The notes below the pieces were generated by a model. That model was not told the origin of the DNA and ran no database searches. It saw only the letters and a list, made by a program, of their open reading frames with translations. A program made the translations under genes and the position numbers. From Pseudoxanthomonas sangjuensis (GTDB lineage: Bacteria > Pseudomonadota > Gammaproteobacteria > Xanthomonadales > Xanthomonadaceae), in contig NZ_PDWR01000007.1 in assembly GCF_010211755.1 (NCBI RefSeq), positions 80,803 to 144,802 on the forward strand: a DNA stretch of 64,000 bases. The letters run 5' to 3'. Shown here piece by piece: positions 36,295-45,904 of this stretch; the stretch's first letter is position 1, and every line of letters begins with the position of its first letter.

Positions 36295-37521
36295 ATGGAA
36301 ATCCGTCCGATCCTTTCCACCCTGCGCCGGCACAAGACCGCCGCCGCGCTGATCGTCATCGAGATCGCGCTGAGCTGCGCCATCGTCTGCAACGCGCTGT
36401 TCCTGATCGCCGAGCGCCTCGACCGCATGCACGTGCCCAGCGGCATCGCCGAGGACGAGCTGGTGCGCATCCAGGCCGCCAGCCTGCGCCAGCTCGGCGA
36501 CGACGACGAGCTGAACAAGTCGGTCGCGCAGGAGTACCTGGACGTGCTGCGCCACGTGCCCGGCGTCGTCCAGGCCTCCGTCGCGACCCAGATACCGTTC
36601 GGCAATTCCAGCAACAACAGTGGCGTGCGCCTGACCGAGGACCAGCAGATGAGCACGCTCAACGCCACCGTGTACATGGACGACGGCAATCTGCTCGAGA
36701 CCTTCGGCCTGCGCCTGATCGCCGGCCGTGATTTCACCCCCGGCGAATACCAGGAGTTGGCCGTGCTGGAGAAATCCGGCGACGAGGGCAAGGTGCCGGG
36801 CGCGATCATCAACCGGACCATGGCCGAGAAGCTCTTCCCCGGACAGAACGCGGTCGGCAAGTCGTTCTACAGCTGGGGCAATGCGTCGATCCCGGTGGTG
36901 GGCGTGGTCGAGGAACTGATCCGCCCGAACAGCTTCGATCAGGGCCAGTATTCGATGATCTTCCCGATCCGCGAATACAGGCCCGGGGTGCAGTACATAC
37001 TGCGCACGGAACCGGCGCGCCGCGCCGAGGTGCTGAAAGCCGCCGTCGACGCGCTCAAGCGCGCCGATCCCAACCTGCTGGTGGTCGAACAGGGCACGCT
37101 GAGCGAGCTGCGCGCCAGCTTCTTCGAGCAGGACCGCTCGATGGCGTGGATGCTGGTGATCGTGATCGTCGCGCTGTTGGTGGTCACCGCGCTGGGCATC
37201 GTCGGCCTGGCCAGTTTCTGGGTACAGCAGCGCACGCGGCAGATCGGCGTGCGCCGCGCCCTGGGCGCGACCCAGGGGCAGATCCTGCGCTATTTCCAGA
37301 CCGAGAACTTCCTGCTGGCCAGCGCCGGCATCGTGGTCGGCATGCTGCTGGCTTTCGGCATCAACCAGATGCTGATGGGCAAGTACGAGCTGCCGCGGCT
37401 GCCGTGGTACTACCTGCCGACCGGCGCGGTGGTGCTGTGGGGACTGGGCCAGTTGTCGGTGCTGTGGCCGGCGCGTCGCGCCGCCGCGGTGCCGCCGGCG
37501 GTGGCCACGCGCAGCGCGTGA
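36295..37521 (+). CDS. ABC transporter permease, FtsX/MacB type (2)
   Basis: Permease of 408 aa, paralog of the preceding gene and starting 10 bp after it. First helix about 17-38 (AALIVIEIALSCAIVCNALF), periplasmic domain 40-280, then three helices from about 285. QQRTRQIGVRRALGATQGQILRYF is the coupling segment. Split heterodimeric permeases with a separate ATPase and an MFP are common in Xanthomonadaceae and related bacteria. Last gene of the transporter before a hairpin and the regulatory genes. Confidence 0.93.
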   Translation: MEIRPILSTLRRHKTAAALIVIEIALSCAIVCNALFLIAERLDRMHVPSGIAEDELVRIQAASLRQLGDDDELNKSVAQEYLDVLRHVPGVVQASVATQIPFGNSSNNSGVRLTEDQQMSTLNATVYMDDGNLLETFGLRLIAGRDFTPGEYQELAVLEKSGDEGKVPGAIINRTMAEKLFPGQNAVGKSFYSWGNASIPVVGVVEELIRPNSFDQGQYSMIFPIREYRPGVQYILRTEPARRAEVLKAAVDALKRADPNLLVVEQGTLSELRASFFEQDRSMAWMLVIVIVALLVVTALGIVGLASFWVQQRTRQIGVRRALGATQGQILRYFQTENFLLASAGIVVGMLLAFGINQMLMGKYELPRLPWYYLPTGAVVLWGLGQLSVLWPARRAAAVPPAVATRSA

Positions 37522-37542
37522 GCCCGATGGCATTCATCGGGC
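37522..37542 (+). terminator. Hairpin after the second permease
   Basis: GCCCGATG (37522-37529) pairs with CATCGGGC (37535-37542), loop GCATT, directly after the permease stop. No T-run follows, so it may attenuate rather than end transcription. TATAGT at 37549-37554 could be a -10 for the genes that follow. Confidence 0.45.
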
Positions 37543-37584
37543 ACTGCCTATAGTCGCGATATCGCCCTTCCGGAGATCGCCACC

Positions 37585-37935
37585 ATGCTGCGCCCGTTGT
37601 TGCTGTGCCTCGCCCTCGCTCCCGCCGCCGGCGCCGCGCAGGCGCAAACCGCCACGCCGCCCGCCGGCGTGCCGGTAGCGCAGTCGATCCTCGACGGCTA
37701 CGCCGGCTGGTACCGGACCGGGTCGGGCATCCGCCTGCACGTGTGGCGCGAGGACAAGGGCCTGAGGATCCAGGCCGACGGCCAAGACGCCTGGACGCTG
37801 GTCGCCGAATCGGAAACCATCTTCGTGGTCCCCGACCTCGGCGCCCGCGTCCCCTTCGGCTACGATGCGGCCAACCGGCCGGGCTACCTGGTGCTGAGCC
37901 AGCCCGGCAGCGCCTTCCGCGCCATCCGCGAATGA
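37585..37935 (+). CDS. Small secreted protein of unknown function
   Basis: Protein of 116 aa with a signal peptide (MLRPLLLCLALAPAAGAAQAQ, cleavage likely after AQA). The mature part (SILDGYAGWYRTGSGIRLHVWREDKGLRIQ...) is beta-strand rich and resembles, loosely, the small C-terminal domains seen after serine hydrolases (DUF3471-like). I cannot assign a function. It sits between the permeases and the two-component regulator, so a periplasmic accessory to sensing or export is possible. GGAG upstream supports the start. Confidence 0.7.
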   Translation: MLRPLLLCLALAPAAGAAQAQTATPPAGVPVAQSILDGYAGWYRTGSGIRLHVWREDKGLRIQADGQDAWTLVAESETIFVVPDLGARVPFGYDAANRPGYLVLSQPGSAFRAIRE

Positions 37936-37969
37936 CAACGTGAGAGAAGAAGACGCGACGTTTCCCGCC

Positions 37970-39307
<1,338 letters not shown>

Positions 39308-39335
39308 TGCCTTCCTCCGGCGCGCACGCTTTCCC

Positions 39336-39353
39336 TCTCCCGCAAGCGGGAGA
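39336..39353. repeat. Short palindrome between regulator and kinase genes
   Basis: TCTCCCGC (39336-39343) and GCGGGAGA (39346-39353) around an AA centre. Such CTCCCGCAAGCGGGAG palindromes recur between genes in many proteobacteria; here it lies in a 73-bp gap and may affect kinase expression. Confidence 0.35.
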
Positions 39354-39380
39354 ACGGTTCGAACGACGCATCGAAGATCG

Positions 39381-40724
39381 ATGATCCGCCGCTCGCTCGC
39401 CGGTCGCCTGCTGCTGTGGTTGCTGCCGTTGCTGGCGCTGGCGATCGCGCTGCCGCTGCTGCTGGCACGCTGGATCGACGACGCGTGGCTGGTCGCCCTG
39501 CTTTCCGCGCTGGCCGTGCTGCCGCTGGCGGCGTGGATCGTGCGCCGCGCGCTGCGGCCGCTCAATGCGCTGCTGCGCGCGCTGTCGGGCAGCGTGCACA
39601 CCTACCGCGACGGCGAATACAACTTCGGCATCCATTGGCGCGGCGACGACGAGCTGGCCGAACTGGTCGCCTCGCATGCCGAACTCGGCGAGGTGCTGCG
39701 CGAGCAGCGCCAGGGCCTGGTGCAGCGCGAGCTGCTGCTCGACACGATGGTGCAGAACACCCCGGTGGCGATGCTGCTGGTCGCCGCCGGCGGCGACGGC
39801 GAGCGCCGCGTGGTGTTCGCCAACCTCGTCGCGCGCAAGCTGCTCAACAGCGGCTGGAAACTGGAAGGCAGGCGCTTCGACGAACTGCTGGCGCGGGCGC
39901 CGCTGGAGATGCGCGAGGCGATGGCGCGCGGCGGCGACAGCCTGTTCGCGATCGGCCGCGACGACGACGAGGAAGAAACCGGCGAAGAGCAGGTCTACCA
40001 CCTCGCCCGCCGCCAGTTCCGCCTCAACGGCCGCCAGCACGAATTGCTGCTGCTGCGCCTGCTGACCAGCGAACTGCGCCGCCAGGAAGTGCAGACCTGG
40101 AAGAAGGTGATCCGGGTGATCAGCCACGAACTGAACAACTCGCTGGCGCCGGTCGCGTCGCTGGCACACTCGGGCGCCGAGCTGGTGCGGCGCGGGCGCC
40201 ACGAGCGGCTGGAGGACGTGTTCGCGACCATCGAGGAGCGCGCGCGCCACCTCGAGGGATTCATCCGCGGCTATGCGCGCTTCGCCAAGCTGCCGCAGCC
40301 GCAATTGCAGACGGTGTGCTGGCGCGAGTTCCTGCTCGGCCTGCAGCGGCAGATCGGCTTCGCGCTGGAGATGCCCGACGACGACCTGCACGGGCGCATC
40401 GATCCGGCGCAGCTGGAACAGGCGCTGCTGAACCTGCTGAAGAACGCGCACGAATCCGGCTCGGCCGACGCCGACGTCGGGTTGCGCCTGACCCGGCTGC
40501 CGGACTGGCTGCGCATCGAGGTGCTCGACCGCGGCCCCGGCATGAACGACGCGGTGCTGCAGAACGCGCTGGTGCCGTTCTATTCGACCAAGCGCCACGG
40601 CACCGGCCTCGGATTGGCGCTGACCCGCGAGATCGTCGAAGCGCACGGCGGCCGCCTCTCGCTGCACAACCGCGACGGCGGCGGGCTGTGCGTGGCGATC
40701 CAGTTGCCCGCGCAAGCCGCCTAG
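39381..40724 (+). CDS. Membrane sensor histidine kinase (NtrB/NtrY-like)
   Basis: Kinase of 447 aa with two close membrane helices (about 8-30 and 33-58) and almost no periplasmic loop, so it probably senses within the membrane or through the transporter. A HAMP-like/linker region (60-115) and a PAS-like segment (120-215) precede the dimerisation helix with phospho-acceptor H249 in ISHELNNSLAP. ATP-binding boxes: LLNLLKNAHES (N), DRGPGMND (G1) and GTGLGLALTREIVEAHGG (G2). It would phosphorylate the preceding sigma-54 regulator. The lack of a sensor domain recalls intramembrane-sensing kinases paired with ABC exporters such as BceS. Confidence 0.93.
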   Translation: MIRRSLAGRLLLWLLPLLALAIALPLLLARWIDDAWLVALLSALAVLPLAAWIVRRALRPLNALLRALSGSVHTYRDGEYNFGIHWRGDDELAELVASHAELGEVLREQRQGLVQRELLLDTMVQNTPVAMLLVAAGGDGERRVVFANLVARKLLNSGWKLEGRRFDELLARAPLEMREAMARGGDSLFAIGRDDDEEETGEEQVYHLARRQFRLNGRQHELLLLRLLTSELRRQEVQTWKKVIRVISHELNNSLAPVASLAHSGAELVRRGRHERLEDVFATIEERARHLEGFIRGYARFAKLPQPQLQTVCWREFLLGLQRQIGFALEMPDDDLHGRIDPAQLEQALLNLLKNAHESGSADADVGLRLTRLPDWLRIEVLDRGPGMNDAVLQNALVPFYSTKRHGTGLGLALTREIVEAHGGRLSLHNRDGGGLCVAIQLPAQAA

Positions 40725-40744
40725 CCCGGCGCCGCGGATTCGCG

Positions 40745-40768
40745 CTTCCCGTCGCAGGCGACGGGAAG
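40745..40768. terminator. Bidirectional terminator between convergent genes
   Basis: CTTCCCGTCGC (40745-40755) pairs with GCGACGGGAAG (40758-40768). It lies between the kinase gene (+) and the lipoprotein glycosidase gene (-), which converge here. Confidence 0.65.
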
Positions 40769-40777
40769 GTCGCGCGG

Positions 40778-42835
40778 CTAGGGATGCGGGATCGCCAGGT
40801 AGACCGTGCTCCACAGTTGCGCCGCGTTGGATTCGTCGACGTCGCCGCGACCCTGGCCGAACGGCACGGGCTGGTAGCGGCCGTCGGCGTACGACCACGA
40901 CCACAACTCCGACGTGCGCGTCGCGCGGCCGGCGTCGATGACCTTCCACAACCGCCGTTGCGCGTCGCGCAGGGTGTCGCGGACCGCGTCGGGCAGGTCG
41001 TCGCGCTGCAGCTGGCGCGCCAGCCCCGCCGCCATCAACGCCTGCTGCCACGACCAGACCACGGTGCCGTGGTAGGCATTGCGGCCGAAGTCCGTGGCGA
41101 CGCCGGCGTCGGCATAGGCCGGGTTGGCGACCAGCATCCCCGCATCGGTCAGCAGGCCGGCAGGGAACGGACGCAGCAGGGTTTCCACCGTCTCCTGCAG
41201 GGCCTGCGGCTGCGGTTCGCGGAACAGCAGCGCGAAACCGCCATCGGAATGCAGCACCGGGATCGGCTTGCCCGCGGCATCCAGCGCCAGCGCGTCGAAA
41301 CGCAACGCATCGGCGGGCAGGCTGGCCAGCGCCGTGGCCGGGTCCAGGCCCTGCGACTTGGCATAGCGCTCGATCGCCGCGCGCGCCGCGGTTGCCGGCA
41401 ACTCGACGCGGAACAGCGGCGGTGCGCGCTGCGACCACAGCCTGGCGGCGGCGCCCGCGGTGGAGAACGCCTGGCGTTGTGCCGCCGTGGCGTGCGATCG
41501 CAGCAGGCCGGCCGCATGGATGCGCGCGATGGCGTCGAGCGCCGCCGGCATCCACACCGCATTGACATCGTAGGCGTAGCGCCCGCCGGCCAGTCCCCGC
41601 TCGCTGTCGCGCCACTGGCCGACGTTGAAGCCCGGCTTCAGCGACACCAGGTTGCGCGCGGCCGGATCACGGACGAAGGCCTGCGCCGAACGCAACACGA
41701 AACCGAAGTTGCGCGCCAGCGCGGCGCCCAGCGTTTCGCCCTCGGCGGTCCTGCGCGCGAGGAAAGCCGCCGCGCGCTCGCGGCCCTCGCGCCGGTCGAG
41801 CAGCCAGGCCGCGGCCACCGGCGCCAGCATCAAGTCATCGTCGACCATCTTGTAGTCGTAGATCGGCGCGTCCTCGGCCGGCGCCATCGGCGCGCCGCCG
41901 TTGCGCCGGCGCAGGATCGCGAATTCGCCCACGTCCTCCTCGTGCGCCACCTCGCCCTGCGCGTTCAGCCGCTCCAGCACCGAAGCCAGGCCGTCCTCGA
42001 CCGGCTCCGGCCGCAGCGCCGGCATCAGCAGCCGCAGCGACATCAGCGTGTCGCGGCCGAAGTAGGTGTCGAAGCGCCACGAGCCGGCGAGGAACTTCTC
42101 GCGATAGCTGAGGAACTCGAGCACCTCGCGGCCGCGCGGGTCGGTGCCGGCGCCGTTGGCGAACAGTTCGCCGGCACGCAGCGGCGTGAGCGGGCGTTCG
42201 CCGGTCAGCGCGGTGATGCGCAGCCGCAGCGGCTCGCCGTCGCGGTCGGCGGCGAACGCCAGCGGTTCGCCGTCGCCTCCGCGCGCATGGCCATTGAGCA
42301 GATCGACCGAGATTTCGTAGCCCGGCGCGCCATCCAGGCGCTGGCGCGACCACGCCGCGCGCCGCGCCCCGACCTGCGCATGCGTGGCCAGCGACGGCGG
42401 ATAGGCGACGCCGAGCTGGAAATCGCGCAGCACGCGCACGCTGCCCAGCACCGCGTCGCGCACCACCAGCCGCGATGCGCTTGCGCTGGCCTCGGCGACG
42501 ATGCCGTGCAGCGGCCGGCCGGATGCATCCGGCCGTTCCGCCGCGCGCACTTCTTCCAGTTCCCAGCGCACCGGCGTCGCGCCGGCTTCGAACCACAATC
42601 CGGTACCGCTGTTCCCGGCCGGGAACGCCACCAGTATCCGCGGTTGCGCACCGTCGTTGAGCAGCAGGTGCGCGGCGGCCGGTCCGTCCCGGTAGAAGGC
42701 ATTGGTCGCGCCGCCTTCGACGATGCGGAACTGCAGCGCCGCGTCGCCGTTCCTCGCGCACGCGGCGAGCGCCAGGCACAGCAGCAGCGCCGGCAGGTAC
42801 CGGCGCGGCCGCGCGGAACCACGCTTCGCCCGCAT
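40778..42835 (-). CDS. Lipoprotein with six-hairpin glycosidase fold (GH63/GDE-like)
   Basis: Protein of 685 aa with a lipoprotein signal: hydrophobic LPALLLCLALAAC with the lipobox LAAC. The C-terminal two-thirds shows alternating helical segments with acidic motifs (WRFDTYFGRDTLMSLRLL near 260, YDYKMVDDDLML near 330, AYHGTVVWSWQQ near 590), as in the alpha/alpha six-barrel of glycogen-debranching-type glucosidases and GH63/GH37 relatives. It probably hydrolyses an alpha-glucoside in the periplasm or at the outer membrane. Its ATG shares one base with the TonB receptor stop (TGATG), indicating coupling. The family number and substrate are uncertain. Confidence 0.75.
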   Translation of the reverse strand: MRAKRGSARPRRYLPALLLCLALAACARNGDAALQFRIVEGGATNAFYRDGPAAAHLLLNDGAQPRILVAFPAGNSGTGLWFEAGATPVRWELEEVRAAERPDASGRPLHGIVAEASASASRLVVRDAVLGSVRVLRDFQLGVAYPPSLATHAQVGARRAAWSRQRLDGAPGYEISVDLLNGHARGGDGEPLAFAADRDGEPLRLRITALTGERPLTPLRAGELFANGAGTDPRGREVLEFLSYREKFLAGSWRFDTYFGRDTLMSLRLLMPALRPEPVEDGLASVLERLNAQGEVAHEEDVGEFAILRRRNGGAPMAPAEDAPIYDYKMVDDDLMLAPVAAAWLLDRREGRERAAAFLARRTAEGETLGAALARNFGFVLRSAQAFVRDPAARNLVSLKPGFNVGQWRDSERGLAGGRYAYDVNAVWMPAALDAIARIHAAGLLRSHATAAQRQAFSTAGAAARLWSQRAPPLFRVELPATAARAAIERYAKSQGLDPATALASLPADALRFDALALDAAGKPIPVLHSDGGFALLFREPQPQALQETVETLLRPFPAGLLTDAGMLVANPAYADAGVATDFGRNAYHGTVVWSWQQALMAAGLARQLQRDDLPDAVRDTLRDAQRRLWKVIDAGRATRTSELWSWSYADGRYQPVPFGQGRGDVDESNAAQLWSTVYLAIPHP

Positions 42836-45417
42836 CACCAGAGGTACTTCGCCTGCAGGTTGACCTCCCGCCCTTCCAGCGGCCGCGCCAGCAGCACGTT
42901 CTCCGCACCCGACACCGCCGTGCCGAAGATGCGCGAGTTGCTCTCGGTCAGGCCCAGTTCGTCGGTCATGTTGGTGCCGCGCAGGTTGAACTGCCAGTGG
43001 TAGCCAACGTTGGCGGTCACGCCGAAGTCGAGCGTGTGGTACGAGCCCAGCTGCTGCAGGCCGGACTGGTCCTGGGTGTGGTCGCCGACGTGGGTGTAGG
43101 TGAGGTAGGGCGTGACGTCGCCCCAGCCGAACACGAAATCGTAGCTGGGCGTGAACATGAAACGCAGCTTCGGCTGGCGCTGCAGCTGCTGGCCTTCGAT
43201 CGGCTGGCATTGGTCCTGCCCGTTGATGTCGACGTACGGGAAGCAGGCGTCGAAATCGGAGTACTTGCCGTCCAGGTAGTTCGCCACCAGTTGCAGGCGC
43301 AGGTTCTCGGTCGGGTTGATCCAGCCGATGAAGTTCACGCCCCACGAGTCCGAACCGTAGGTCAGCGGACTGCCGACCGGCGTGCCCAGGCCGTCGGTCG
43401 GCTGGTACAGCAGGCCCTTGAACCGGCGCTGGTAGGCGCTGATGTCGGCGTACAGCAGGTCCGACTGGTACTTGAAGCCGCCCTCGTAGTTGCGGACCTT
43501 CTGCATCGGCGGGAAGTTGTTGTTTGTCGTGCCGCGGATGCCGTTGTCGAAGTCGAGGAAATGGCCGCCGGTGTTGACGCGGACGTAGGCCGACATGCGA
43601 TCGGTGAAGGCGTAGTTGGCGCCGGCGGTCCAGGTCGGATGGGTCTTCTCGTAATGGATGCGCGCGAACGTCCCGTCGCAGACCGGCGTGTTGTTGTCGT
43701 AGAGCGTGTTCGGGTCGCCGTCCAGGTCCTGGTTGGCCAGGTTGCAGACGTTGTTGGTCGCGTCCTGCCGCTCCAGGCGTCCGGACAGGTCCAGCAGCCA
43801 TTGGCCGACCCGCCACGAATCCGACAGGTACAGCGCGGTGTTGGTGGCGTCGCCGTGCTGGGCGATGTGGAAGCCGCCGAAATCGGCGAAGCCCTGGCCA
43901 TCGGTGCGCTGCTTGGTCAGCCCGTCGGCGGGATCGACGTAGCTGACCGTGATCGGCGTGGCGTTGGGCGTGTTGCTCATCAGCATCTGGTTGCCCAGCG
44001 ACCACTTGTCGTCCATCGTGTAGCGGTTGACGTACAGGCCGATGGTCAGCGTGTTGCCCTCGAACAGCTCCTTGCTCAGCCGGAAATCGTTGCTGAGGCT
44101 CTTCAGGTGCTTGTGGATCGACCACCAGCCCTGCTGGATCACGCTCTGGTCCAGCGGCACCGCGCCGCCGCCCACGTAGGTCGCGGTGGCCGAGCCGGCC
44201 GGCAGCGAGAAGCCGCCGGGCGTGTCCGGGTCGTACAGCATGTCCATCAGCGGGGCGGGGTTATTGCCGGAGAACAGCGCGTTGGTGTCGGCGTCGCCCT
44301 CGTCGAACAGGAACTTGTCGCTGATCGACCAGCCGTTGTCGAAGTCGTAGTCGAAGTTGCCGCCGAAGAAGAAGAACTTGGCGCCGCGGCCGTCGGCCAG
44401 GTCCGCGTCCTTGCCGCCCGGGTAGGTGGGCAGGAACACCTTGCGCATGGCCTCGCTGTAATAGGTATCCGTGAGCGGGTCGAAGCCGGGATAGGCATGG
44501 AACTCGTCGCTGCCTTCCTGGACCACCGGGATCGGCGTGATGAACTGGTTCTTGTCGTCGAGGTAGCGCGCGTACAGCGTCAGGTTGCCGCCCTCGCCGA
44601 AATCGCGCGACAGCGTGCCGGTGATCTGCCCGCCTTCGTCGGCCTTGAACTGCGGATCGCGCACGCCGTCGGAACTGCGCCAGAAGCCGCCGATGCTGCC
44701 GTACCAGCCGCTCTGTCCGAGCGGGAAGCCGCTGAACGCATCCAGCCGCCACAGGCCTTCGTCGCCGTAGGTCACGCCGACGCTGCCGTAGGGCGTGTCG
44801 CTGCCGGTCTTGAGGAAGAAGTTGGCGGTGGCGCCCATCTGCCCGCCGGCGAACACCGCCGAGGGTCCGCCCTGCAGGATCTCGACGGTGGAAATGGTGT
44901 CGTCGAGCCGGAAGATCGACGTGGTTTCGAAGAACGACAGCGTCGGCATGCCGTACAGCGGCGAGCCCATCAGCATGGTGGTGAAGTACGGCGCGTCGCC
45001 GCCGCCGGGGAAGCCGGCGATCTCGATGTTGGCGCCGGTCTGGCCGCCGCTGGATTCGGGCCACATGCCCGGCGAGATCTTCAGCAGGTCCGCGGTGCTC
45101 TTCGGGTTGGCCTGCTTGATCTGCTCTTCGGTGGCGGTGACGATGTTGTAGCTGGCTTCGAGCTTCTTCACGCCGCCGGTCACGCTGCCGGTCACGACCA
45201 CGGTATCGAGCGTGGTCGCGGACTGCCGCGGTGGTTGCGCCTGGGCCGGGGCCTGCTGCGCGGTCGCCGCACCGGTGGATTGGGGTGGAGCCTGCGTCTG
45301 TTCCTGCGTTTGCATCTGTTCCTGCGTTTGCGTTTGTTCCTGCGCCTGCGCGAGCGCGGGCAGCAGGGAAACGATCGCGACTGACAGTGCATGTCGGGTG
45401 CTGTTGCAACGGCTCAT
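42835..45417 (-). CDS. TonB-dependent outer-membrane receptor
   Basis: Receptor of 860 aa: signal peptide (residues 1-25, ending ALAQAQ), a Gln/Thr-rich repeat linker, a plug domain from about 70 (LDTVVVTGSVTGG...TADLLKISPGMWPESSGGQ, VEILQGGPSAVFAGGQMGA), and a 22-strand barrel ending in an aromatic residue (LQAKYLW). TVVVTGS is a TonB-box-like element. Substrate uptake cannot be read directly, but coupling to a glycosidase lipoprotein and divergence from trehalase suggest an alpha-glucoside such as trehalose or maltooligosaccharides. No anti-sigma signalling domain is visible at the N-terminus. Confidence 0.92.
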   Translation of the reverse strand: MSRCNSTRHALSVAIVSLLPALAQAQEQTQTQEQMQTQEQTQAPPQSTGAATAQQAPAQAQPPRQSATTLDTVVVTGSVTGGVKKLEASYNIVTATEEQIKQANPKSTADLLKISPGMWPESSGGQTGANIEIAGFPGGGDAPYFTTMLMGSPLYGMPTLSFFETTSIFRLDDTISTVEILQGGPSAVFAGGQMGATANFFLKTGSDTPYGSVGVTYGDEGLWRLDAFSGFPLGQSGWYGSIGGFWRSSDGVRDPQFKADEGGQITGTLSRDFGEGGNLTLYARYLDDKNQFITPIPVVQEGSDEFHAYPGFDPLTDTYYSEAMRKVFLPTYPGGKDADLADGRGAKFFFFGGNFDYDFDNGWSISDKFLFDEGDADTNALFSGNNPAPLMDMLYDPDTPGGFSLPAGSATATYVGGGAVPLDQSVIQQGWWSIHKHLKSLSNDFRLSKELFEGNTLTIGLYVNRYTMDDKWSLGNQMLMSNTPNATPITVSYVDPADGLTKQRTDGQGFADFGGFHIAQHGDATNTALYLSDSWRVGQWLLDLSGRLERQDATNNVCNLANQDLDGDPNTLYDNNTPVCDGTFARIHYEKTHPTWTAGANYAFTDRMSAYVRVNTGGHFLDFDNGIRGTTNNNFPPMQKVRNYEGGFKYQSDLLYADISAYQRRFKGLLYQPTDGLGTPVGSPLTYGSDSWGVNFIGWINPTENLRLQLVANYLDGKYSDFDACFPYVDINGQDQCQPIEGQQLQRQPKLRFMFTPSYDFVFGWGDVTPYLTYTHVGDHTQDQSGLQQLGSYHTLDFGVTANVGYHWQFNLRGTNMTDELGLTESNSRIFGTAVSGAENVLLARPLEGREVNLQAKYLW
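45297..45350 (-). repeat. 18-bp tandem repeat in the TonB receptor N-terminus
   Basis: About three copies of an 18-bp unit encode QEQTQT, QEQMQT and QEQTQA directly after the signal peptide. Copies differ by a few bases. Such a repeat can change length by slippage and would alter only the periplasmic linker before the plug. Confidence 0.7.
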
Positions 45418-45904
45418 GATGCTCCCTCCACGGGTGTGATGTGTTCGGACGATTGGCCCGGGCTCATGGCGACGGCGCAGCCGCGCGGACAGCGGACTGC
45501 GGCGGACGTCCGCAGGGGGAGGTTGCCGCCGGGGTCCGGGGTGCGACGTGAAGAAGCCCGCAGGGTCGGGGCAAGGGCGCGGCCGGATACGGCGATTTCA
45601 TCTTCGGGAACCTCCCTGACACGGTGTCGACCTGTGTCGGCGCCGGACGGCCATCGGCCGGGCGCGGGCAACTGTTTCCCTGTCGGTCACCGGCGGTTGC
45701 AGTCGTCTTGGCGCGCGACCGGCATCCGGATCCCGCGCGCATAGTAGCGCAGCTCGCAACGCAACAACCCCCGCGGGTATGTGCAGTGCAACATGGCCCG
45801 GATGCCGCGATGGCGCCGCGCGCATCGCATGGCATGCGCACGCGTAACGACCGAATCGCTATGCTGGCGCCTTCTCTGCGGCGAAGCCGGCAAGGACACG
45901 CATC
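45418..45904. other. 487-bp divergent intergenic region, TonB receptor / trehalase
   Basis: No gene is seen here. It must hold both divergent promoters. Near the middle, GACACGGTGTC (45618-45628) is a perfect 5-1-5 palindrome, and TGTGTCGGCGCCGG nearby has further short dyads; these could be operators for a sugar-responsive LacI- or GntR-type regulator encoded elsewhere. No terminator-like hairpin or RNA gene was recognised. Confidence 0.45.

Noticed and set aside
45297..45350. Repeats as a small CRISPR-like array
   Set aside because: The units are contiguous, in frame and coding, with no spacers.
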